Shown here: one piece after another, positions 1-7,499 of the stretch
How positions within the stretch are numbered: position 1 is the stretch's first letter
How the letters are laid out: each line of letters starts with the position of its first letter
Source of the DNA: Physocladia obscura
Lineage: Eukaryota > Chytridiomycota > Chytridiomycetes > Chytridiales > Chytriomycetaceae
DNA length: 10,138 bases
NCBI GenBank assembly: GCA_027596945.1
Contig: JADGJH010001367.1
Location: forward strand, 268-10,405
Reading direction: 5' to 3'
Made by a program: the position numbers and the translations under genes
Notes under the pieces: model-generated
What the model was told of the DNA's origin: nothing
What the model saw: the letters and a program-made list of their open reading frames with translations, nothing else
Databases searched by the model: none

Positions 1-15
1 TTTTTTTTTTTTTTT
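1..15 (+). repeat. T15 homopolymer at window edge
   Basis: Fifteen or more T residues, cut by the window edge. On the minus strand it is an A run inside the intron that follows the GTGAGT donor at 72-67 of the SNF2-like gene. Confidence 0.8.
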
Positions 16-72
16 GTTGGTGGCATTTGAAAAATTGCATTTCGATACAAAAAAAAATTCTCAAACACTCAC

Positions 73-2969
73 CTGATGCGGCATTAGCTTGCATGCCAAA
101 AATTCGTCAATATAAATTGGGGTTTCGTTGTCGGCGTGACCTAGATTTATGATAACCTGTGGATAATTTTTATTAAATTAATAATAATTCAAAGTTCTTC
201 CATCAAAACACCTTTTCACTCCAAAGATCTAAATCGTGTCTTCAAAAATATATTTATTAATGATAGAAAAGTAAAAGAAAGAGAGAGAAAAGAAGTACGA
301 AAAAACAAAAACGAAAAATTGTCACAAACTTTCTCACACGGTTTGAACCCTCAACCTGGTGCGTTTTGTGTTTCTTCAAGATATTTTTCACAATCTGAGA
401 TTCTGATCCACTTGAATTCAAATTTCTACGACTGGTTAATCCAGAATTCCAAAAATCATCCGCAACGGTATCTTCGTCATCTTGTCCGTCGCTATACTCC
501 ACTAATTCTATTTCACATTCAGCCAATCGTTTCAAATAATTTCCTCCAGAATTTAACTTCGAATTTCGTTTATGCTGCTCAGAAAATTCACGATCGGATG
601 CTGCATCAGATGTCACAGGAGAATTAGGATCCGGATACCATCTTTCAAAAACGTCTTCAAGATTGTCTGTCAAGAGTGAATAGTCACGCTCAGTGTTTTT
701 CGATTCGTCCAGTCTGAAATCTATAACGTTTGATTGAGAATAAACAACGAATGGCTGATAGGCTGCATATTTTTGAATGTCGGCAGCGGAAAAATCAAAA
801 TCTATTGGAAATGGTGGTTCTGGGGAGTCTGGGTAATAATATTCAGAGAGCTTGGAAATTAAATCGAAGACCTTCTTTTTCACGGAAACAGACGGAATAG
901 AAGTGGATCTTTGCGATTTTTGGGCATTATAATCATTTTTCGGTGAAATTTCTTTGGTTTTTGGTGGATCATCTTTGTCAATTGTAATTATGCGAGTTGT
1001 ATCTATAGACTCGTCCTTTTGCTGGAGTATTTTTTTAGCCGGAATTTCAGCCGATGCATTCGTGGAAGATACAGATATTTTTTCTTCTTTTTTTTTCAAG
1101 TAGGTTGGTTATAATTTTAATGTTTTTTTGTTGATTTTTTTCTGTTTTTTCTGTTTTTTTTGTTTTTTTTCCTCACTCACCGTCGCTGACATCGTCTAAA
1201 TGCACGATTCTTTGATTTTGTATAATGTTGTTTTGAAAATCGTCATCTGATGCTGAAAAATCTGACCAATCACTGTGTGCATTTTCCATCCCTTTTTTTG
1301 CTGTCGTTTCTTTCTTGGTTTGCGAAATTGGTTTAACTATATACAAGGGCTCGTCCGAATTCACAATTCCACACTTCCATTCCAATTCCATACGGTTATG
1401 AATAATCGTGCGAATATTTTCGCAAGCTTTTCCAACAATTTTTTCTGATATTGGATGGTCGACCAATGGATTCTTAATATCTCGCCTGCACACAAGCACA
1501 ATTTCAGTAGTCATATTTGGTAACAGCCTGTTTGTTATATCGTCCAATTCCGATTTATATTTATCAGCGTAAGTATCGCGGTTTTTGTAAATTTTGAAGG
1601 CGTCCTGGGCAATTTTCGGAAACAATTTTGTGCGCCACTCTTTTTCGAACAATTCAATACAGTATGCGATACGCGAATGAATAAAAGAATCAGATTCTTG
1701 TTTTTGATTGCTTTTCGAAGTCGGGTTTCTAACGAAGACATTATCGTTGTCCACCAGCGCCAGAATATCAAGATTGATTTCACTGTCATCAATATTAATA
1801 AAATTATTTTTTGCGGCATCCGAGTTTCTATCAATCAGATTTTCCTGTTGCCGTTTAGCGAAATCTTTCGAACTTAACAACTTCTGCCGTTCATTTTCCT
1901 TCAACTCGCGTTCCCATTCTGAATCAGTTTCGTAGTTTTCGGAATCTGATTCGCCGTATATTGGAAGTAGCTCTGAATTTCTTTCATTTTTCGTATTTAT
2001 TTGAGATTTAGCAAGAAGCGAGTTTAAATAAAATCCGTTCATTAAATCGTATTTTCCTGAGTTGTCAACGAAATCTGTGGTAAAAGATAACGATTTCCGT
2101 TATTTTTATACTTCATTTTGCATAATTCGCTCACCAGATATTTCATTGCCGTGCCCAACTCGTCGAAAAACCCGCACTGTAGCTCTTTTTACAATTTCGT
2201 CCATTGCGGTTGGAACTTGCCAGATTGCCAAAAGGCTAGTTTCATTGAGCCTCGACACAAATTCAAAAATTGCAGGATTCTGATTAATAGTATCTTTGTC
2301 GAATATCGTCAAATTCCAATTCGAAAACATTTGCTTCAATTGTTTTTGCACGCGTTTTCGGACGGTCAGCACTGATGACGGCACTTTATATTTTCGAGAA
2401 CGCTTGAAAAAAAAGTTTTCATCGCCGACAAAGTCGCGAATTTGACTATTTCGGTACAAATTCAATAAACGATTGGCTGAAAATTTTAAGGGATGGTCCG
2501 CTATCGCAGTAGACTTCCAATCAACATTGTTTGAAGAGAGGAAGAAATGGCGAAACTCTTTTGGTGAATATTGAGCGGTTGCACAGTTATTTCGCGAATC
2601 GAATTGAATGCTCTGGGTCTGTTCAGTTTGAATATTCAGGGGTGGATGCACAAAGAGCACTGAAATTGGAAAGCTGGAATCTTGAGAAGGGGATGACGTT
2701 TCCGCAAAAAGACGTGCGATAGCGGCAGCAAGTTTCAACCGAAGACCGTACGACACAAGGCCCAGTTGGCTGCGCAGAAGATCTAGTGTATTCGAATTCA
2801 TTGTATTGATTGCATCAGAGTTTGCGTTGGCGAGACTGGCCAATGCAAATCCGTCAATGTCGTTTTCCACAAAAGCCGCGGCTGCCGCAATACGATGATC
2901 GTCTGGAAGTTCTGCGCTAGCCAGCCATTGTTGTACGCGCTTGCAATCCCATCCAAGCACTGTTTCCAT
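73..2969 (-). CDS. ARIP4/RAD54L2-like SNF2 helicase with N-terminal SAM domain (N-terminal part, runs off left edge)
   Basis: Four minus-strand exons: 2969-2135, 2074-1181, about 1086-338 and 156-73, with matching phases, giving about 854 residues. Donors are G|GTGAGC, G|GTGAGT and CGT|GTGAGA; acceptors include TTTTACCACAG and TTATCCACAG. Residues ~6-88 (from METVLGWDCKRVQQWL) fit a SAM domain: five helices ending in GLRLKLAAAIARLF. Residues ~280-820 are acidic and Ser/Asn-rich with a basic, aromatic patch (EKEWRTKLFPKIAQDAFKI) and look largely disordered. The last exon reads IINLGH...PIYIDEFLACKLMPHQ, which matches the stretch just before the SNF2 ATPase core in ARIP4/RAD54L2 and ends in the Q-motif 'PHQ'. 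The family is nuclear ATP-dependent DNA translocases acting on chromatin and transcription. The start ATG at 2969 follows a stop-free but poly-Phe upstream frame that is clearly non-coding. The acceptor of exon 3 is poor (poly-A then AAG; 1086 or 1083), so that boundary is uncertain. The ATPase core lies outside the window. Confidence 0.72.
1087..1180 (-). other. Intron 2 of the SNF2-like gene, low complexity
   Basis: On the coding strand this intron is mostly A runs broken by CAG and CATT. It starts with a strong GTGAGT donor, but the frame-compatible acceptor is AAAAAAAAAG without a pyrimidine tract. The two better-looking ACAG sites upstream are in the wrong phase and lead into a TAA at 1111-1109. 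The donor is well supported, the acceptor only by reading frame. Confidence 0.45.
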
Positions 2970-3128
2970 TCGGATCTCCCCCTTTTTTTCAACCCTTCTG
3001 CGTCTATATTTAAAAAAAAAAAAAAAAAAACGAAGACGATTGCGATGATTTCTAGACCAGTATCTAGCCTGTCGCGCATTTTTCCATGTGTTTTCCGCCC
3101 ATGCACACCCCAACTCTTACAATTCAAA
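2970..3128. promoter_or_regulatory. Divergent promoter region between the SNF2-like gene and the aminotransferase
   Basis: Only about 159 nt separate the two opposed start codons, so both promoters and both 5' leaders must fit here. The region contains a run of 19 A at 3012-3030. Read on the minus strand this is T19 followed by AAATATAG (acceptor after 3004), which looks like a splice or trans-splice acceptor for the 5' leader of the SNF2-like gene. No TATA box or known factor site is certain. Confidence 0.45.
3012..3030 (+). repeat. A19 homopolymer
   Basis: Nineteen consecutive A residues on the plus strand. It is the longest uninterrupted homopolymer in the window and lies in the divergent intergenic region. 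It could be nucleosome-excluding or act as the pyrimidine tract of a minus-strand acceptor. Confidence 0.9.
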
Positions 3129-4523
3129 ATGTTCAAGCATTCGCCGATAATTACCAAAAAACATTTCACAAACATGACAACACCGACGCAACATCGCCTT
3201 TGCATGATCCCAGGTTTGCAATCGGTTTTATCAAGTCAGATTATCGACTTCAAATAAAACATGCTAATATTCGATGTGAATTTGCAGGTCCAGTCGAATT
3301 CGACGCGGATGTGAGTTGTCGGAAAAGCAACAGTCGCTCCTTCAGCATTATCTAACTGATCCTCAGGTTTTGAGCGCCATGGCCACCCCAGCTACTTCGC
3401 ACGTTGATCCTCTCTTCATCGAGAAATTTGGTTCCGCGATCGAATTGCTTCGCAAGGTGTTTTTCGCGCCAACTGGTCAACCGTTTGTTGTTGCTGGCTC
3501 AGGGGTATGACTCACCATTCTTTTTACTGACAAACATAGTGGAAACAACTGACAAAACATACAAAGACTCTGACGTGGGACGCTACTGCCGCTAATCTGA
3601 TTGAAAATGGTGACAATGTTCTCGTCATCAACACGGGAATTTTTGGCGACTGGTTTGCTGAATGTATTGGTGTTTATGGCGGTGTGGTTGACGCTGTACG
3701 CGCGCCATTTGGGTCACGGCCATCTCTCGCGCAAATTGAAGCAGCTTTGACATCAAAGCATTACAAACTCGTCACCGTCACCCACGTAGACACGTCATCT
3801 GGTGTTCTGAACAACATCGAGGACATTTGCGCTCTTGTCAAACGCGTATCGCCAAACACTTTGATCGCATTGGATGGTGTTTGCTCTGTTGGAGCAGAAG
3901 TTATCAAGCAAGAAGAGTGGGGAATCGATGTAGTAATGACGGGATCTCAGAAAGCTTTAGGTGTCCCACCAGGTCTTGCGGTTATGGTTGTCAGTAAAAG
4001 AGCTCTCGAAGTCGCTCTCAATAGGAAAAGCCCCCCTACAACCTACTTTGCATCGTTCAAAAAGTGGCTTCCAATAATGCAAAAATACGAAGCGCGTCAA
4101 GCTTCATACTTTGCAACTCCACCTGTGCAGCTGATTCTTGCTCTCCAAGTTTCCTTGGAGCAACTCGTGGCTGCTCAAGGATCTCTTGAACACCGGTTCG
4201 CCCAACATCGTGTCGCAAGCGCTAAAGTGAAGGACACCTTGGAGTCATGGGGACTTAAGATTGTGCCAGTGAATCGTGCGTGTGCCGCAAATACGCTAAC
4301 TGCTGTTTATTATCCGGCTGGTGTCGCTCCTGCAGAATTTTTGGGAAAAGTTGGTTCGCGAGGTGTTGTTTTGGCCGGTGGACTGCATCCAGAGCACGCG
4401 ACAAAGTATTTCCGTATTGGACACATGAATGTTTCTGTTGTCAACGATTCATTGGTGAAACATTTAGACACAACACTCAATGCAATCAAAGCTGCCTTGC
4501 AAGAATGCGGTCACAAAATTTAA
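3129..4523 (+). CDS. Alanine-glyoxylate aminotransferase, fungal AGX1-like (class V PLP aminotransferase)
   Basis: Four exons, 3129-3213, 3288-3310, 3367-3504 and 3567-4523, join in phase to give 400 residues, the usual family length. The enzyme transfers the amino group of alanine (or serine) to glyoxylate, giving glycine, with pyridoxal phosphate as cofactor. Key residues are visible: Lys211 in TGSQKALGVPPG binds PLP, Asp185 in ALDGVCSVG contacts the pyridine nitrogen, and Arg365 in YFRIGHM binds the substrate carboxylate; these sit close to human Lys209, Asp183 and Arg360. The segments MIPGPVEFD, AGSGTLTWD, VTHVDTSSGVL and SYFATPPVQLI are those of fungal AGX1 rather than vertebrate AGXT. 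The first ATG (3129) gives a short basic leader; a second ATG at 3174 (Met16) would give 385 residues. The protein ends HKI, a weak match to a peroxisomal signal. Introns are 74, 56 and 62 nt; the last ends in a less common AAAG acceptor. TAA stop, then AATAAA 36 nt later. Confidence 0.93.
3288..3310 (+). other. 23-nt micro-exon of the aminotransferase gene
   Basis: Lies between a TTTGCAG acceptor and a GAT|GTGAGT donor. It completes the Gly codon of the PGP loop and encodes PVEFDAD, joining in frame to VLSAMATP of the next exon. The joined product matches the conserved N-terminal region of the family, which is the main evidence for the exon. Confidence 0.85.
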
Positions 4524-4559
4524 GAATTTAATCATTTTTACAATGCAGAAAATGAATCG

Positions 4560-4565
4560 AATAAA
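4560..4565 (+). terminator. Poly(A) signal of the aminotransferase gene
   Basis: AATAAA begins 36 nt after the TAA stop. It fits a short 3' UTR in front of the convergent minus-strand gene, whose stop is at 4612. Confidence 0.75.
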
Positions 4566-4607
4566 TTTGCATTTATTTTTATGTTTGTTTTTATCACAAA
4601 CTACTAT

Positions 4608-4613
4608 TTTATT
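4608..4613 (-). terminator. Poly(A) signal overlapping the stop of the minus-strand unknown gene
   Basis: On the minus strand the stop and hexamer overlap as TAATAAA. A second minus-strand AATAAA lies at 4577-4572, inside the convergent aminotransferase 3' UTR, so the two transcripts probably overlap at their ends. Confidence 0.55.
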
Positions 4614-5265
4614 AAAAATTTCCTGCGACAACTTTAAAATCTAAATAGTTTTCCAAAAGAACACAAGAGCACGCAGCGCCAGCTGCAATTACACATGGCA
4701 AGTGGAACGCTTTGTTAAAGTCCAAAGTAATTGGTAATAGTTTATTTGTAGTATTTGCCAAAACGGCATCAAACTGTCTGTTCTCCGCCGCATGTTTCAA
4801 CGTAATTTGCCAAATTTTTGAATCATAGAAGCTCTATCCTGAGTGAAGGAAATTGACATTTTCCAAAAAATCGATTATAGTCAAGTTTGGCGACACATGA
4901 AACCAGTTGGATTTTTCGCCAACAAGAGCGGCACTGATCCTTGAGAATAGTTGCGGCACTTTATCGTTGATTGCAAGAACTTCTGGTTTTGGTGGAGAAA
5001 TTATTATTTGGATGTCTTTGAAAATCTTTTTTTCAATACACAGTGTGGCGAAATGCTAAAAAGTCAGCTTTATGCGACGCAAACGCAAGATACAACTTGC
5101 CTTTCTATTCATTGCAATACTAGTCCCATCTAAATGCTACCCACCAACGTCAATACTGTCGGAAAGCTCAATTCGAATATGGGGGAGGTTAACAAGAATT
5201 TTTTGAACAAATTTGGGAAACTTTATCGCAAGAACGTTTCCCTTCCCGATCATTTCAAATGCCAT
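4612..5265 (-). pseudogene. Unrecognised coding region with an in-frame TAG, probable decaying gene
   Basis: I do not recognise the family. The clearest part starts after a good acceptor (TGACTTTTTAG, ending at 5056). From 5055 to 4612 one frame is open for 148 codons apart from a single TAG at 4836-4834 (...NFLHSG*SFYDSKIW...), and it ends in TAA beside a poly(A) signal. The sequence on both sides of the TAG looks like ordinary globular protein (DSKIWQITLKHAAENRQFD; then an Ala/Cys-rich hydrophobic helix near the C-terminus). Upstream, 5265-5141 is open in the same frame (MAFEMIGKGNVLAIKFPKF... to SIDVGG). The sequence between, 5140-5056, cannot be joined cleanly: another frame reads KLYLAFASHKADFLAF but ends out of phase. 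An ATG at 5361 with a short basic reading frame could be an earlier start. Most likely a recently broken gene. Stop-codon readthrough, a sequencing error or a missed intron are alternatives. Confidence 0.5.
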
Positions 5266-5512
5266 CTTGACGCTCAAGTATCAATATTGATTTTAAAAGT
5301 ATTTTAATCATCTTGAAGCGTGTGTGACAGAGAATTTCTTTTTCAGTGAGGTTTTGGACATAATGTACTGTATATATAACTCTTGAAGAATTTTTTTATC
5401 AATTTGAAAAGAGTTGTTCGTTTGAATTTTCACAATTTAATTGATTTCAACTTCTCGTTAATTTACAAGCACGCTGCTGGGCAATCAAAAAACTGCGTAA
5501 CCAAACAATATT
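5266..5512. other. Intergenic stretch between the unknown gene and the Rpn6 3' end
   Basis: About 250 nt of AT-rich sequence without a convincing gene. On the minus strand a TATATATA stretch lies just upstream of the ATG at 5361 (MSKTSLKKKFSVTHASR, then TGA). This could be a remnant promoter and first exon of the unknown gene, but no good donor follows. Confidence 0.35.
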
Positions 5513-5518
5513 TTTATT
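5513..5518 (-). terminator. Poly(A) signal overlapping the Rpn6 stop codon
   Basis: The minus strand reads TAAATAAA at the end of the gene, so the hexamer begins on the last base of the stop codon. The neighbouring minus-strand gene has the same arrangement (TAATAAA). Confidence 0.6.
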
Positions 5519-7222
5519 TATGTAAGGAAAGCTGCCTTTTCGTACAGAGACTCAACAACATTCCCCATGTTTTTAAGAGTGTCCAAAGCAGCAGCATAGG
5601 TTTTCTGCAAAGAAAAATATAAATTAGAAATCGTAAATAAAGTGTAAAACTCACATCATGTTCAGGGTCTTCAAACACAACCAAACAGCCAGCGCCCTGA
5701 TCCAAAATGCCATGGAATACTCTGTCCAAAATCATTTGCGAGAGTTTCAGTTCAACTTGTTGGGTTGGAAGTTTCACCAGTTGCGCCACATGGGCAATTT
5801 CAACACGGCTGAACGGCTCAATCACACGCAAAAGATTTTGCTGCAGGAGACTGTCATAGAGTTCGTCCAAATGCGCGTTGATTATAGGATCGTTTCGAAG
5901 CTCTAAAAATAAAAATAAATAAGCTTCAAAGCACTTCTTCTCGGTAATTGGTGACGAACCGTTTTTAAACTTGTTCATTGCTTGTTCAAATTCAAGCAAA
6001 GATCTGTTTTGGTGAGCCGTAGCAACCGTTTTCATAGCTTCGATATCAACGCCGGCATATTTAAGAGCCATCTTGCTGTTGATAATACTGAACACGTCGT
6101 CTGGCAGATTGAGCATAATTTTACACAAGAGCAGGTATTTAAGAGACAAAACGGCTCTCGGGTCATCTTGGTTCGAAAATCCTTCGAGCGCTTCGTAAAA
6201 GTACGAGTACCTTCACAATTATCCAATAAACATCCTCTTCTATTTTTAAAAAATTTTTTTTTTGAAGTAAACTATATTTACCCAGTTTTGTAGTCCTTCT
6301 CTTCGGCATGCAAAATACCCGACTGTTGATCCAGCATTGCCTGCATCACAGGCGGGCAGTAAATTGAGTTGGCAGTTGTTCTTGCCGATGTAAGCGCCGC
6401 TCGTGCCTTTGGCAAGTTGCGCGTGGCATGATGCACGCGACTCTCCAGCAATTGTACTTCCATCAACACACTCTTGTCATCCAAACGCTTCAACTCCTTG
6501 TTCAACGAACTGACGAGCGATAGCGAATCGGCGTACATTTTGTTGTCGAGGTACCTGAATTTGCGCGTTATTTTTTATTTAATTTTTTTTCGCGTTCAAC
6601 TGTTGTACACAAATAGTACTTACAAAGACGCGAGACGTGTTTCCAATGATTGTTTCAAATAAATACGCTTCTCGATGATCGCCCAATCGATAAATTCTTT
6701 GCAAACTTTCACTTGCGTGTCCAATGCGCCGGGAATGCTCGAAAAATCATCAATCAAATTCTTGACTATGCGCATACAGCAAAAGAAATCAACACAAAAA
6801 CAAAAACAAAAAAACAAAAAAAAAAAGATGGTACCGATTTTAGCCGCCTTTGCTTTCCCGATTTCAAGTAATAATGCGCGCGAAGTTTCGACGAGATGAG
6901 TGAGTCCGGCCAGATCTCTGCAAAATGTAACCAAAACAAAAGCAAAACTTTTTAAACAGAAACACAAGAAACACACGAATATTACTTTTGGACAGCGAGT
7001 AATTCTCCGAGTTTTACAAGCGCCAGCTCTTTCGCAGCGAGATCAGCTGTGTATGTTTTATTTTTATTTTTGTTTTAGAATTTCGTTAAGCTTCGTTTTC
7101 AGGTATTTTTTATTACAAGTCTTCTCTTTGGATGCGAGAACTGCCTTGTACGCATCGATAGCCTTGGACGGCGTCTTCTTGGCAACGTCGTCGAGCTGCT
7201 TTACATCGTCGAGTGTTGTCAT
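5518..7222 (-). CDS. PSMD11: 26S proteasome lid subunit Rpn6 / PSMD11
   Basis: Eight minus-strand exons: 7222-7117, 7046-6986, 6917-6835, 6765-6624, 6554-6282, 6210-5960, 5902-5655 and 5604-5518. All phases agree and the product is 416 residues (human PSMD11 has 422). Rpn6 is a scaffold of the regulatory lid that clamps the lid to the 20S core and the ATPase ring. The N-terminal helical solenoid carries SKAKAAR-type sequence (GKAKAAKI) and the hallmark [17 protein letters not shown]; then [11 protein letters not shown] and [13 protein letters not shown]. The C-terminal PCI/winged-helix domain carries [40 protein letters not shown] and the closing helix [14 protein letters not shown], which ends exactly where the human protein ends. 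Start chosen as the first in-frame ATG; the frame upstream has no ATG. Intron 5959-5903 is 57 nt with no stop in the reading frame, so it can be mistaken for coding; homology shows that it is not conserved. Confidence 0.96.
6784..6828 (+). repeat. CAAAAA-type low-complexity tract in an Rpn6 intron
   Basis: Interrupted A runs with regularly spaced C. On the coding (minus) strand this is a T-rich tract in intron 6834-6766, upstream of the acceptor TGCGCATAG. It is probably neutral or helps splicing. Confidence 0.7.
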
Positions 7223-7499
7223 CCGAAATTTTTTTGAATTATTCAGTTCTGGTTTGCGCGTCAAATTCAACAAAACATCCAAGTTTTGTGCATGAAAAGC
7301 ACATCAAGCAAAAGTGTAAAGACATCGAAATTTTTCATATAGAAAGATAAAAATAACCAGTAGCACAGAATAGATAGCATTCTGGCCTGAAGCCAGCCAC
7401 ACAATTTACTTCTTGTGACGCTTCGTGCCATCGCCCATTCATCCACTAAAAACAAATAAATAACCTTGCTATGAAAAAAAAATTTAATAAACTCAACTC
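7223..7499. other. Intergenic stretch upstream of Rpn6
   Basis: About 280 nt that should contain the Rpn6 promoter and 5' leader. Minus-strand frames here read short, low-quality peptides (for example DEWAMARSVTRSK) without an ATG start or family match. I see no clear promoter motif. Confidence 0.4.

Noticed and set aside
1677..1935. Plus-strand frames opposite the helicase exons
   Set aside because: Shadows of the minus-strand coding sequence with no independent features.
2970..3113. N-terminal extension of the SNF2-like protein upstream of the Met at 2969
   Set aside because: The open frame is mostly poly-Phe from the T19 run and basic junk. The SAM domain begins right after the 2969 ATG.
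6155..6190. GGTTCGA-like T-loop as a tRNA remnant
   Set aside because: It falls inside conserved Rpn6 coding sequence and no tRNA stem partners are visible.
7267..7455. Minus-strand 62-codon frame upstream of Rpn6
   Set aside because: No ATG start, no family resemblance and hydrophobic low-quality sequence. It lies in the Rpn6 promoter region.
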